From Prochilodus magdalenae (taxonomy: Eukaryota > Chordata > Actinopteri > Characiformes > Prochilodontidae), in the NCBI GenBank assembly GCA_024036415.1, contig JAMWET010007188.1, positions 62,001 to 126,000 of the forward strand: DNA of 64,000 bases, given 5' to 3'. Below, in pieces: positions 45,974 through 58,851 of this stretch. The notes beneath the pieces were generated by a model. The model did not search any database, was not told the origin of the DNA, and was given only the letters and a program-made list of their open reading frames with translations. A program made the translations under genes and the position numbers. The first letter of the stretch is position 1; each line of letters opens with the position of its first letter.

Positions 45974-46039
45974 CCTCTTTGCTGCAGCATCTAAACAGAA
46001 GGAAACACAGAGTTAGAGAAATATCCATGAGATACTTTT
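45974..46039 (-). pseudogene. hydrophobic exon paralogue 2
   Basis: Same 66-nt frame between CTGTAG and GTGAGT, reading MDISLTLCFLLFRCCSKE from its ATG. The last bases are diverged (CAAAGAGG), with Arg and Cys breaking the hydrophobic run. Confidence 0.5.
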
Positions 46040-48384
46040 CTACAGTTAGAAACTAATTAAACAATCTTTTCAGCTCTTTATCTCCTTATCAGAAATCTCC
46101 TTTTCTCATCTGTACTGTAGTTTATCATCCCTCACTACTGCACTGTCACTCAGTGCTCTCAGTACAACTCCATGAAGATGTTCAGCTACACGGTTAAAGT
46201 GTAAACCTACAGCAGAAGCCCAACACTGATAGAAATGACTGGTAACAATTCACACTTAGTAAACTAGTAAACTTTGTGCCAGTGACTTATAAACAAATAC
46301 ATTAATTATCAGTAACAAATTATATATTATGCTTTATTACTAGTGAATGAATGAATTCAAACCAGCTTCTGCCCTGTTTGACTTCACATTCATATTTCTG
46401 CTCAGTCCAGTCATTTAGTAAGAAGAACTCAGAATTTAAGATGGTTAGAACTGAACTGAACTGATTTAGAGTTTACACTAAAACTCTGCTTGATTTCACT
46501 AAATAGTGGAGCTTGTTGTTTGAGTGTTTGTTGATGGAATCTGTGATGTGTCCTGTCAGACTGAAGGTGAGCTGTCTTGAAATATCTCATCTGTAAAACT
46601 GCAGTATTGCTGTGATCTTACAGTGTAGAGAATGTTCACCATCATCACTATAGACTGGAGACTCGATCATTTACATTCTTCTACATTTAATTATAAGAAT
46701 AAACCATTAGATGTACTTATTATAATATTAATTATACTGTTCATACAAAAGTCACATACTACTATTACATTTCCCTTTCATTAGACTTTAGTAATACGTT
46801 ATTATTTGGGCAGTAATGGGATTTTATAATTATTAATTTTTATTATATATAATTTCTATATATATATTTTACTTATTATGATATTTTTATTGATCTTGTT
46901 TTGTTTGTATTTGACACTAAAAGCTGGATTTAATACAGCTCCTGGTGGGAGGGGACATTACACAAGGGAAATATGTCCGAATGGAGGAGAACTGAGACAC
47001 CCCTCTTTATTGGAGAACTCTGCCCCCCCCCGGCCACAAAACGAAATTATGTTCAGCTGAACACTCTAAACACACAGTACATATAAATACATTCAGTCTT
47101 TACACCATCAAGATTCTTCATCTACAATCAACACACCAACATAAAAACATTACACACTGATTTATACTCACCTATTGCTGATGACGGAAAAGGGACCCCC
47201 TGTGAAGTGAATAATATAGCGTGAATATTTCATGTATGGAATTGTAAATTAATTATTACATTTAAATATCAGAAAAAAAAACTGGAGATTTAACTACACA
47301 GTGAATGTGGAAAACGCTGCACTGTTTGTGGAGTGTCTGATCTTTATGAGGATCTGATACAGACTGAACCTGTTAGTGTCTAGAACTGGAAATATTTATT
47401 TCAGTATTTTATTAACTGCTGTAGTTTTAGTCATCTCTGTCTGTCTCCATCTGTCTCTCTGTCTCTCTGTCTGTCTCTCTGTCTCTCTGTCTCTCTGTCT
47501 CTCTGTCTGTCTGTCTCTCTGTATTTTCCTGCAGGGTGGTGTTATAACTCATTAATGAGATGTGTATGAGTGTGTCTCTAATGGTCATTACTGAGCTCTA
47601 TATATAAGGAGATTAATATTCTGGTTCAGCTGCTTTTAATATTCCATCTTCCAGCTTCTCTGCTAGCACCCTAACTGCTTCTCTCTCACATTACAGCCGT
47701 CTGTTCTTTATTACACCTGAGATTCTGTTACTTAATAATGAGATAAACTCAGACTGGCCTATACTATATCTGAGTGTCACACATTATCAATAATTTACTT
47801 TAATAAAATAAAGATCATATTATTCTTTTAACATCTGAGTGAAAGCAGGAATGAGGACAGAAGTGTATTTCTGATGTCTGTCTAGAAATACTATGGACTC
47901 CATCTCAGTTCATCTGAATGAAACACTCAAGATCCTGTTTGTATCAGTTTAAACACCCAAAGAAGAACAAACCCAGCTGAAGGAACAGGACTAGTGCGCT
48001 GAGTAATGGAGGAAATCTGCTCTCACAGTTCTAGTTTAATGTGTTAGTACAGTGTTAATGAGAGCCCTGCTGGACAGCACTGTAAGGAGAAAGTACAACC
48101 TTAATGTAATACATGTGATGAACTTCATTCATATAGAATCAATGTAGGAACAGATATCAGTCTTCTCTACTTCAATCTGTCCTACACTCCTCCCTCTTCC
48201 TTCTCTCCTCTCTCATCTGTCTTATTACAGACTGTAGAACTGAGCTGCATGATGCTCTAAGCTCAGAGAAACAGTTTAGAAAGATGTGTGTGTTAGGCGT
48301 CTGTATCAGAGTGTAATGTATGTGATGAGTGTATAAATCACTCGTTTACCAGCAGTGAAAGAATAAATACACTTATTTACTTAC

Positions 48385-48450
48385 CCACCGTTCTGTAGAA
48401 TAGAAACAGAAGGAAACACAAAGTTAGAGAAATATCCATGAGATACTTTT
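48385..48450 (-). pseudogene. hydrophobic exon paralogue 3
   Basis: Reads KYLMDISLTLCFLLFLFYRT with donor GTAAGT. The best preserved of the extra copies. Confidence 0.5.
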
Positions 48451-50777
48451 CTACAGTTAGAAACTAAATAAACAATCTTTTCAGCTCTTTATCTCCTTAT
48501 CAGAAATCTCCTTTTCTCATCTGTACTGTAGTTTACCTTCACTACTGCACTGTCACTCAGTGCTCTCAGTACAACTCCATGAAGATGTTCAGCTACACGG
48601 TTAAAGTGTAAACCTACAGCAGAAGCCCAACACTGATAGAAATGACTGGTAACAATTCACACTTAGTAAACTAGTAAACTTTGTGCCCAATGTCTTATAA
48701 ACAAATACATTAATTATGAGTAACAAATGATATATTATACTCTGTCACTAGTGAATGAATTAATCAAATCAGCTTCTGCCCTGTTTGACTTTTACAGTGT
48801 GTGTAGTTCATATTTCAGTTCAGTTCAGTCATTCTGTAAAAAAAACTCAGAATTTAAGATGGCTTAGAACTGAACTAAACTGATTTAGAGTTTACACTAA
48901 AACTCTGCTTGATTTCACTAAATAGTGGAGCTTGTTGTTTGAGTGTTTGTTGATGGAATCTGTGATGTGTCCTGTCAGACTGAAGGTGAGCTGTCTTGAA
49001 ATATCTCATCTGTAAAACTGCAGTATTGCTGTGATCTTACAGTGTAGAGAATGTTCACCATCATCACTATAGACTGGAGACTCGATCATTTACATTCTTC
49101 TACATTTAATTATAAGAATAAACCATTAGATGTACTTATTATAATATTAATTATACTGTTCATACAAAAGTCACATACTACTATTACATTTCCCTTTCAT
49201 TAGACTTTAGTAATATGTTATTATTTGGGCAGTAATGGGATTTTATAATTATTAATTTTTATTATATATAATTTCTATATATATATTTTACTTATTATGA
49301 TATTTTTATTGATCTTGTTTTGTTTGTATTTGACACTAAAAGCTGGATTTAATACAGCTCCTGGTGGGAGGGGACATTACACAAGGGAAATATGTCCGAA
49401 TGGAGGAGAACTGAGACACCCCTCTTTATTGGAGAACTCTGCCCCCCCCCGGCCACAAAACGAAATTATGTTCAGCTGAACACTCTGAACACACAGTACA
49501 TATAAATACATTCAGTCTTTACACCATCAAGATTCTTCATCTACAATCAACACACCAACATAAAAACATTACACACTGATTTATACTCACCTATTGCTGA
49601 TGACGGAAAAGGGACCCCCTGTGAAGTGAATAATATAGTGTGAATATTTCATGTATGGGATTATAAGTGGATTATTATATTTAAATATCAGGAGAACTGG
49701 AGATCTAACTACACAGTGAATGTGGAAAACGCTGCGCTGTTTGAGGAGTGTTTGATCTTTATGAGGATCTGATACAGACTGAACCTGTTACTGTCTAGAA
49801 CTGGAGATTTTTATTTCAGTATTTTATTTACTGATGTATTTTTTAGTCTGTGTCCTCTCTGTCTGTCTCCATCAGTCTCTCTGTCTGTCTGTCTGTCGGT
49901 CTGTCTGTCTGTCTGTCTGTCTCTCTGTATTTTCCTGCAGGGTGGTGTTATAACTCATTAATTAGATGTATATGAATGTGTCTCTAATGGTCATTTAAAA
50001 GCTCTATATTTAAGGAGATTAATATTCCGGTTCAACTGCTTTTAATATTCCATCTTCCAGCTTCTCTGCTAGCAGCCCAACTACTTCTCTCTCACTTTAC
50101 AGCCTTCTATTCTTTATTACACCTGAGATTCTGTTACTTCCTAATGAGATGAGCTCAGACTGGCTTATATCTGAGTGTCACACATTGTCACATTATAAAT
50201 AAATTACTTTAATAAAATAAAGATCATTTTATTGATTAAACATCTGAGTGAAAGTAGGAATGAGGACAGAAGTGTGTTTCTGACTAAAATAATATGAACT
50301 TTATCTCAGTTCATCTGAATGAAACACTGAAGATCCTGTTTGTATCAGTTTAAACACCCAGAGAAGAACAAACCCAGCTGGAGGAACAGGACTAGTGCAC
50401 TGAGTAATGGAGGAAATCTGCTCCCACAGTTCTAGTTTACTGTGTTAGTACAGTGTTAATGAGAGCCCTGCTGGACAGCACTGTGAGGAGAAAGTTCAAC
50501 AATAATGTAATACATGTGATGAACTTCATTCATATAGAATCAATGTAGGAACAGATATTAGTCTTCAGTCTGTCCTACACTCCTCCCTCTTCCTTCTCTC
50601 CTCTCTGATCTGTCTTATTATAGACTTTAGAACTGAGCTGCATGATGCTCTAAGCTCAGAGAAACAGTTTAGAAAGATGTGTGTGTTAGGCGTCTGTATC
50701 AGAGTGTAATGTATGTGATGTGTGTATAAATCAGTCGTTTACCAGCAGTGAAAGAATAAATACACTTATTTACTTAC

Positions 50778-50835
50778 CAGCAGTGCTGTATAATATAAAC
50801 AGAAGGAAACACAAAGTTAGAGAAATATCAGAGAG
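50778..50835 (-). pseudogene. hydrophobic exon paralogue 4, ATG lost
   Basis: Retains DISLTLCFLLFILYSTA and donor GTAAGT, but the ATG and the upstream CTGTAG context are replaced by unrelated sequence, marking a duplication breakpoint near 50,825. Confidence 0.5.
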
Positions 50836-50849
50836 AACAGAACAAATAC

Positions 50850-51840
50850 ATTGAATGAATTGTTGAGAATCTGAGCAGGTTTTAATGATGACACTTAATG
50901 AATGAATAATGAACATGAGCTGAAAGAAAAGTAATGAATACACTGTAGGGAAAGACTAACAGACTAATCAGTGTAACAGTCAGGATTCATGAACTTCAGG
51001 AAAGAGTCCTAATACTCAAACACAATAAAATTTTCCACTTGTAACACATCTGTCAGCAATTCTGAGTTGTTCACCTTCCTCTATCATTACCGTCCTGCAC
51101 TGCCTGCACTGGAGACTGTTTATACCACAGTAAGAAACTCTGAACATAATAGATCCCCAACAACAAGACATCAAATATATCAGCCCTCAAAAAGAACACA
51201 GACTTTCTGGAGCTGTATAAAGATGAATCTGTACATTTCGTGTTTACTGTTTTACTGGGTTTATATTAGGATGGGTAGATCACGGCCTTCCTGACCACTA
51301 GGAGTCACTATGATTATTTGGTGATGACCTTCGTGTTGAGCAATGGCTCTTTAGGGCGCTATGTTAGGGCAGTTTGTCATTGCATAAATGCTGTAAATTC
51401 TGATTTATTCACCAGATTGCCAAACCCACATTTAGCATGTCTGAACTGTTCTCTTTAGCCTTTTGGAAAGTCATTTATTTTTAAGGGGTGAGAAATGTGA
51501 GTTTCATCTGTCTTCAAACCCATTTTTAAGTTATGCCATTACTCACGAAAGTGTGTGCTTATGTACAACTGCAAAATCGAAACAGTTGTCAGTTTGCCTA
51601 TCCCCTCCTCTGTTTGTGATCTATAAAGGTTTTTAGTCTTTGCTGACTTCCATCTGCAAGAATTACTGGCATTCAAACTGGCTTTCGAGGAGTGACGTCA
51701 TTGGCTGAAGGGTGCTCAATATCCATTTTTAGGCCTAACAGATCACAAAAATCTTGAATACCTCTGTTCAGCTAAGCGTCTCAATTCCTGTCAAGCCTGC
51801 TGGATTCTCTCTCTCTCTCTCTTGGATTCTCTTCTGATTT
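50850..51840. other. non-coding gap
   Basis: No gene or element recognised. A short (TC)n run lies at about 51,808-51,822. Confidence 0.4.
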
Positions 51841-52400
51841 TGTTTGGCCATTCATCTAACTCTCTGGTACTCACGCGTTGAAATATGTTTGTTCTTGACA
51901 TAGTGAAGACATTTTGAAAGACAGTCTCTGAAAAGATAATCCATAAGCAACTGGAGTCGGCTCATTGCACCACAACAGGTTTTGAACTCAATCCTTCTTG
52001 TAGATGAGACTGAGCTCTTCAGCTTACTTTCATTTAGCACTGGATAGGCCTTCAAGTTGATGATTAGTGCATCTTTAGGAAATGCCATCTTCTACTATTC
52101 AAACTTGCTCCACGGGTTGTAAAGGAGAAGTGTTCTCTTGTGTGTCCTCCATCATTTGCCTAGCAGCTTATTCTTCTGAATCCAGTAGTTCATTCTGCAC
52201 TTTAGTCTTGGCTGTAACCCAGTGTAACACAGTGGCATTCTTAGGGTGCTCTGTTGACGCTCTATCAAAGGTAGCAACAAAATCCACCAACCCACAAAAC
52301 ATTCCAGCCTTACTCAATTTATTACTCTTATCATGGCCACACAAGGCCAGGTCAAAAGCTGGAGAAGCCATGGGTGTAAGCTCGCCCACAATCACTTGTC
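51840..52400 (-). pseudogene. hAT-like transposase C-terminal remnant
   Basis: Minus-strand frame from 52,088 contains AYPVLNESKLKSSVSSTRR, then EFKTCCGAMSRLQLLMDYLF, similar to the YPxLNExxLKTELSVxYxxxEF...CSGAVALLQ segment before the dimerisation region of hAT/ZMYM-like transposases. The expected TTAEAERCFS follow-up is replaced and the frame stops. Another minus frame at 52,168-52,395 lies upstream but was not assigned. Confidence 0.45.
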
Positions 52401-53880
52401 TGCTGCTAAGTTTGTAAATCAGATCTTGTCAAAACTTCTTTATCCTGTTTTTTCTTGTGTTCTTCTTGTGAAAGGGTGTTTTTGAAAGGATAATGAATTT
52501 TTCTTCATTCTGAAGAACTATGTGCCAATCTGAAACTTAAACAGTTCAACTTGAGCAGAGCTCAGTCTCCTGCATCCTCCAGCTAACAAGGAGGAACAAG
52601 CTGTGGGGAACGATAATCTCTGAGTATCCAACAATCACATAAGAGGAAAGAAAGAGCTGTGACCAGCAGAAGCGTTTAAACAACCAATTAAACAGTGGCC
52701 TCAGGTCCCCTGCTTGCCTAAAGTTTACAGACCTGCATACATAATCATTTGGCCGCTGCCCTGCATGCAGGGTGTAAGGAATGTAGTGGCACAGAAACAA
52801 CAAAACATTTTTTGATATTTTAAACAAAATGTTAAAATGACAGGCACATAGTTAAATAGTATTAAATAGTGCAAATATGATTAAAATATGTTTAACATGC
52901 TTAAGTAGTTTTTCCCCTGTTCATAGCTCTGATAAAAATGTAGGAATGATACATTCAACCTACATTTACTACAATAATAGTGATTATTATGAAATAATAA
53001 TATTATAATGTAGTGTTTATTTATACACTGTAATAACACTTTGCCAATTCAACCTGGGAACAAAAACAGCTAATAAAATAACAAACAATGTATCTGCTTG
53101 TAATAATTCCCTTTAAAGAATGTGAAGTAAAAATATATTCAGATGAACAAAATCAATATTTATAATTTAAACCTCAAACACACTTCACACCAGCTTCTGT
53201 CCTGTTTGACTTTTACTGTATGTAGGTCATATTTCAGCTCAGTTCAGATATTCAGTAAGAACTCTTAAGTATTTAAGATGGTTTAGAACTGAACCAAACT
53301 GATTTAGAGTTTACACTAAAACTCTTGAAATTTTTTACTTATTAATTAAATATAAACTGTAACAGAATGAATCAAACACATGGTCTTTTTTGTTTTACAG
53401 TTTTTAATTCGTTATGTAATTTGGTGATAATAAGGACTCTTTATAACTGTAATTTTTCACATTATTAATAGTTTGAAGAATTAATTAACATTTCCATATT
53501 CAACAATTCATAAGATTTTATAATTTAAAATGGTTTAACTAATGAGACCAAAAATGAAGTAAACTATTAAAGTAATCATCTAAATTAATTATATGATGTA
53601 TCAAATAATATTAATGTATGAATATTAATAATATAATATGTGTATAAAAGTTATTAATATGTTAATAAGTGCATTTGATAAATATATCAAACCATCTATA
53701 TTTTATTGTATTTGTTTTATTTGATTATATAATTTGGCTGTTTATTTACATATATATTTAAGTGTTCAGTTTAAGTTCATCTGAACACAGCAACATTCTG
53801 AACATCTGTGTTTCTCATTTCTGTCTGTTTATCTTTCATTCTGAGATCAGACTCTGATGATGATGTTGAGTTTATGTAGA
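52400..53880. other. intron-like AT-rich sequence between tandem block and Ig copy A
   Basis: 52,920-53,330 contains the landmarks shared with 31.0-31.3 and 46.3-48.9 kb (CATAGCTCTGATAAAAATGTAG, AGCTTCTGTCCTGTTTGAC). 53,420-53,760 is AT-only in long runs. No exon recognised. Confidence 0.45.
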
Positions 53881-53900
53881 GTGAACTTCTGGATACTTAC

Positions 53901-54230
53901 CCCACATTTCTACTGTACACTCCTCTTTTGTGTCTCCATTGGTGACCTGACACTGATAATCTCCTAAATCTGACTCTCTGCAGTCTTTGATCTGTAAGGA
54001 GACATTTCCTCTCTGCAGCTCCTGAGTGAACAGACCCACTCTGCCCTCGTAGCCCCTCCCCTCTGTCACCTGCCTGTTCTTATAGAGACACACACAGTCC
54101 GTCTCCTTAAACCACCTGATCTCCATGGTAACAGCACTGAGTTCAGGAGACAGGTGACAGGAGAGAGTGACCGCAGAGCCAGACTGAAGCTCTTCATCTA
54201 TACCATGTGGTCCAGTGAGTATAAAGAGCT
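53901..54230 (-). CDS. V-set immunoglobulin exon, copy A
   Basis: A 330-nt exon, acceptor TTTCTACACAG, donor GTAAGTAT, phase 1 both ends. Encodes LFILTGPHGIDEELQSGSAV, SCHLSP (B-strand Cys), IRWFKETDCVCLYKN, GRGYEGRVGLF and ESDLGDYQCQV (canonical D-x-G-x-Y-x-C). Six bases longer than its relatives, adding two residues before the first strand. It is the best-preserved of the three V domains. Its downstream partners at 44.3-50.8 kb are damaged and the GIMAP exon is missing. Confidence 0.85.
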
Positions 54231-54361
54231 CTGTGTAGAAACACACACACATTAATAGCGGCAGGTCGTGTGTCTCCACAGTAAAAATAAACTCTCTGAT
54301 AGAATATTATTTAATGATTTTCACAGTAAAACCTTTTGTAGCTTCTGGAAGTTTAACTTAC

Positions 54362-54380
54362 TGTTACTTGCAGTCGCCAT
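54362..54380 (-). CDS. tiny first exon (MATASN), copy A
   Basis: ATGGCGACTGCAAGTAACA followed by GTAAGTTA, in phase with the Ig exon below it. Same coding content as at 32,918-32,936; conservation of the ATG and the donor supports it as a real exon. Confidence 0.5.
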
Positions 54381-54426
54381 CTTTATCTCTCTACCTCCTC
54401 CTACAGACCCACACTAATACAGTCCT

Positions 54427-54448
54427 ACAGAGAGAGAGAGAGAGAGAA

Positions 54449-54480
<32 letters not shown>
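54427..54480. repeat. (AG)n microsatellite
   Basis: Imperfect AG repeat upstream of the Ig copy A first exon; a similar shorter run sits at the matching place near 32,985-33,005. Confidence 0.92.
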
Positions 54481-54554
54481 GTTAGATCAGGTAGGGTGTT
54501 ACAGTGGTGTTGGTGGTGATTAGCATGATGCTAACTGCTCTTACCTCGGCTGTT

Positions 54555-54865
54555 CTTCATATAGTCATATCGCTGCTTTAGGTGAAATATGTCCACATAT
54601 TAAATCAGTTTATATCAGGTTTCTAAGGGTTTCTGCTATATCTGAAACCCATATCTGGTTCCGGGGTCTCCAGTGGAACAACAAATCTCGCCTGCCCACA
54701 CACATCCTATGCACAATTCCCAAACCTACCTTTTTTTGTTCCGCATTACCACTGTAGTTTGCTCACAAACCTTGTAATATAATGCCGAACTATGAAAATC
54801 TATAAGAATAATTCATAAAGAATGTATTATTTAGGCTATTCATATTTATTCATATTGTAATCATA
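54555..54865. repeat. 300-bp repeat R, copy 1
   Basis: Starts near ATATAGTCATATCGCTGC and includes GGTGAAATATGTCCACATAT, TCTCCAGTGGAACAAC and ACAAACCTTGTAATATAATGCC. Related copies lie at 58,852-59,175 and 59,490-59,725, flanking the 22-bp minisatellite. Confidence 0.75.
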
Positions 54866-55261
54866 ACTTCCCACCAACACTCAAATATAGCAATAATAGA
54901 ACCAATGTAAAAAAAAAACAAAGAAAAAAAGTCACAATAATGATAAGATTCAAAATAATTATAAACATAACATTAACAGGCAACACTTCTTTTAGAAGTA
55001 ATAATTGATTGTATTGTTATTTATTATTTTCATACTATTAGCCACTGCAATATATATGTCATTTTTAATATGAAAGCCAAGACCCTTAAACAGCATGTCT
55101 TTGTGGCACAGGTGGAAAATTGACCATCTCCCTGTTGAAAAGCACACGTCTGAGAAATATCTTCTACTTGAGATGGTGTAAAGATCTCAACATAGTCTAT
55201 AAGCCTACGAAAACCAACGTCCTCAGTAACTGAGATCAGCTGGTCATCAAGTGCTGGCTCT

Positions 55262-57106
55262 CGCTTTGGTGCTATCACTGGTAAAGTGTGGTACTATCAC
55301 TGGTAAAGTGTGGTGCTATCAGTGGTAAAGTGTGGTACTATCACTGGTAAAGTGTGGTGCTATCAGTGGTAAAGTGTGGTGCTATTACTGGTAAAGTGTA
55401 GTGCTATTACTGGTAAAGTGTGGTACTATCACTGGTAAAGTGTGGTGCTATCAGTGGTAAAGTGTGGTGCTATCACTGGTAAAGTGTAGTGCTACCACTG
55501 GTAAAGTGTGGTACTATCACTGGTAAAGTGTGGTGCTATCACTGGTAAAGTGTGGTGCTATTACTGGTAAAGTGTGGTGCTATCAGTGGTAAAGTGTGGT
55601 GCTATTACTGGTAAAATGTGGTGCTATCAGTGGTAAAGTGTGGTGCTATTACTGGTAAAGTGTGGTGCTATTACTGGTAAAGTGTGGTGCTATCACTGGT
55701 AAAGTGTGGTGCTATCACTGGTAAAGTGTAGTGCTATTACTGGTAAAGTGTGGTGCTATCACTGGTAAAGTGTAGTGCTATTACTGGTAAAGTGTAGTGC
55801 TATCACTGGTAAAGTGTGGTGCTATCACTGGTAAAGTGTGGTGCTATTACTGGTAAAGTGTGGTGCTGTTACTGGTAAAGTGTAGTGCTATTACTGGTAA
55901 CGTGTAGTGCTATCACTGGTAAAGTGTGGTGCTATCACTGGTAAAGTGTGGTGCTATCACTGGTAAAGTGTGGTGCTATCACTGGTAAAGTGTGGTGCTA
56001 TTACTGGTAAAGTGTGGTGCTATCACTGGTAAAGTGTAGTGCTATTATTGGTAAAGTGTGGTGCTGTTACTGGTAAAGTGTAGTGCTATTACTTGTAAAG
56101 TGTGGCGCTATTACTGGTAAAGTGTGGTGCTATCACTGGTAAAGTGTAGTGCTATTACTGGTAACGTGTAGTGCTATCACTGGTAAAGTGTGGTGCTATC
56201 ACTGGTAAAGTGTGGTGCTATCACTGGTAAAGTGTAGTGCTATTACTGGTAACGTGTAGTGCTATCACTGGTAAAGTGTGGTGCTATCACTGGTAAAGTG
56301 TAGTGCTATTACTGGTAACGTGTAGTGCTATCACTGGTAAAGTGTGGTGCTATCACTGGTAAAGTGTGGTGCTATTACTGGTAAAGTGTGGTGCTATCAC
56401 TGGTAAAGTGTGGTGCTATCACTGGTAAAGTGTGGTGCTATCACTGGTAAAGTGTGGTGCTATCACTGGTAAAGTGTAGTGCTATTACTGGTAAAGTGTG
56501 GTGCTATCACTGGTAAAGTGTAGTGCTATTACTGGTAAAGTGTAGTGCTATCACTGGTAAAGTGTGGTGCTATCACTGGTAAAGTGTGGTGCTATTACTG
56601 GTAAAGTGTGGTGCTGTTACTGGTAAAGTGTAGTGCTATTACTGGTAACGTGTAGTGCTATCACTGGTAAAGTGTGGTGCTATCACTGGTAAAGTGTGGT
56701 GCTATCACTGGTAAAGTGTGGTGCTATTACTGGTAAAGTGTGGTGCTATCACTGGTAAAGTGTAGTGCTATTATTGGTAAAGTGTGGTGCTGTTACTGGT
56801 AAAGTGTAGTGCTATTACTTGTAAAGTGTGGCGCTATTACTGGTAAAGTGTGGTGCTATCACTGGTAAAGTGTAGTGCTATTACTGGTAACGTGTAGTGC
56901 TATCACTGGTAAAGTGTGGTGCTATCACTGGTAAAGTGTGGTGCTATCACTGGTAAAGTGTAGTGCTATTACTGGTAACGTGTAGTGCTATCACTGGTAA
57001 AGTGTGGTGCTATCACTGGTAAAGTGTGGTGCTATCACTGGTAAAGTGTGGTGCTATCACTGGTAAAGTGTAGTGCTATTACTGGTAACGTGTAGTGCTA
57101 TCACTG
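55262..57106. repeat. 22-bp minisatellite, about 84 copies
   Basis: Unit GCTATCACTGGTAAAGTGTG plus GT, with variants in a few positions (C/T in TATCAC/TATTAC, G/A in GTGG/GTAG, occasional TAACGTG, TGTTAC, TTGTAA). Longer variant strings recur about 726 bases apart (56,041 and 56,767; exactly 33 units), showing higher-order duplication. AT-rich non-repeat sequence on both sides. No gene. Confidence 0.97.
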
Positions 57107-58850
57107 AGTGTTTTTTAAATAAATGTTAATAAATGTTTTTGCTTTGGCATTCTGGGGTTTTGTGCTACAAACAAACAAACAAACAGTCAGATAAATAAAT
57201 GATAACTAAATGAGAAAGTCTAAAAACTTTTTTTTGTATGCTGTGCATACACCACTGCCAGGCTGCAATCCTGCCAAAAGCTATAAAACTGTTATCTTAT
57301 AAACCTTTTATCAGGATTTAACAGAAGTTTCAATTTACAAGAGGTGTAGTGTAAGTGGGTCGTTCTCAATTACACTTCATTTTTTAAGCATTGTTCTTAA
57401 ACATTTTTCAGCTATTTAATAATATCAATATAACAGGTATAGTATGTTGTGTATAGGCCACATAATTAATTACAACTTATTTTAAAGGAAAGTGATGAGG
57501 TGTTCTAAAGTTATTGAAATTAATTTACATAAACCCTTCGCAAGCGTTCAGCCGAAATAAAGTGGGTAATGTAAAAGTTGAACATTGAGCAAGTTGCACT
57601 AAATAAAATGCACATATTTCACATATTTATTTTCTTGCTATTGCACTCAGGGTGCACAAACCTTTGTATACCTTTGTGCCATGTACATGAATGTGTCTTG
57701 TTCAACATCTGCGCAGAACTTACTCATTTATTATTATATGTGTAGAAACTTAATGACTGCCAAATAAGTTCAACAATGTAAGTAACTATAAGTTATATAA
57801 TGTGCTTTTAATAACAGGTCAAAAATTATAACTACTTTTTTAAAACCTCTAACTTTATGATTCCTTATGTGAATATACTAAAAGCCTGTTGTTGCTCAGA
57901 AAGCACAGTTAAATTCAGTGATGTAAAGGGTGAGGTGCTTTCTCCAAAAAAGCGGTCACTTTAAGGCGGGGTGCAGTGCGCATGTGCACGGTGGAGAGCC
58001 AGAGTGAATAATGGAGAGAGTGTGGGAAAAGTAGGAGAGAATGTGCGTGTGGTGAACTGTACTAGGTTGTAGCCTAGGTTCTCCAACTGGTGTTATCTGG
58101 GAACTTGTCTCGGTGCTCTCATTGTTTATTAAACTGACTCCGACACCCCTTTACGACGCGTTCACTGCGTGTCTCTTCATGGAAGCTAAGTATCCACTTC
58201 TAGACGAGAGAACCTACTCTACTCTACTTCCATTCGTTACACATGGTTTTAAAAAGACAAACATTTCTGACCTAAACAAAGCAGCAGCTTTGGATGTCAG
58301 TAACGATAACCTGCATGTATGAACTCTTTTGCACACACCGTTTCAGCTATAAAATACAGATATGAGAAAATGAAATCAGGTTTGTTGCAGTACAAGACAA
58401 GCAATAGCGAAACCGCCCACTTACACCGATTAACACGTTTCATCCTTCACTAACACAGCCTTCACTAACCCTGTACACTCTGGTGGCACAATGTTCTCAC
58501 CACCCACTCGCTCTCCTACCACCATAAAGCTGGGCATCACCGTCCCCATCCCTACACCCAGCCACGCGACAAAGTCCAGGAGGAAACGAAGCCATACGAA
58601 AGCTTGTACAGAAACAACAAGCCTTTTCATTTTAGACTTATCCTTAGAACCAAATAGAGCACGACAAACTCAGAGTCAAAGACCCACAACACCCCCCACT
58701 CACAGTCCCACAGAAATGGAGGGGGAGAAAGAGTTTCACTCCAACATGATTCCTTTTACACACAGAGAAATACTTCCATTAGCAAATAAATGATACTCTA
58801 TTGTGTATTATAACAACTGTTGGACATTTAGTAGTGTTTATGATTATTAG
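57107..58850. other. non-coding gap after the minisatellite
   Basis: No gene recognised. 57,950-58,200 has a local CpG rise (GGCGGGGTGCAGTGCGCATG) and CTTTACGACGCGTTCACTGC, possibly an old LTR or promoter. GATGTCAGTAACGATAACCT at 58,295 recurs in altered form at 60,275 and 63,705 within the satellite field. Confidence 0.4.
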
Positions 58851-58851
58851 C

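Larger units (their letters stand above)
45974..50850. repeat. tandem duplication, 2.42-kb period, two full units plus boundary
   Basis: The sequence from 45,974 to about 48,385 repeats from about 48,385 to 50,778 with an offset of 2,419 bases in the best-conserved part (46,480-47,220 and 48,900-49,640 nearly identical), and the next hydrophobic exon follows at 50,778. Each unit has one hydrophobic exon copy, one 28-nt exon-like segment between TTCACAG and GTGAGT (47,170-47,197 and 49,589-49,616), a CTGT-rich microsatellite (47,437-47,520; 49,859-49,927) and a pyrimidine-rich block. Near identity points to a recent event. A 60-codon hydrophobic plus-strand frame repeated in both units is not considered a gene. 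Confidence 0.88.

Noticed and set aside
46878..49479. Duplicated 60-codon hydrophobic plus-strand frame (MIFLLILFCLYLTLKAGF)
   Set aside because: It lies in AT-rich intron-like DNA and is repeated only because of the 2.42-kb duplication. No domain, no splice context, opposite strand to the exons.
55262..57106. CRISPR-like regular repeats
   Set aside because: 22-bp units are directly head to tail without unique spacers, in a vertebrate genome. A minisatellite.
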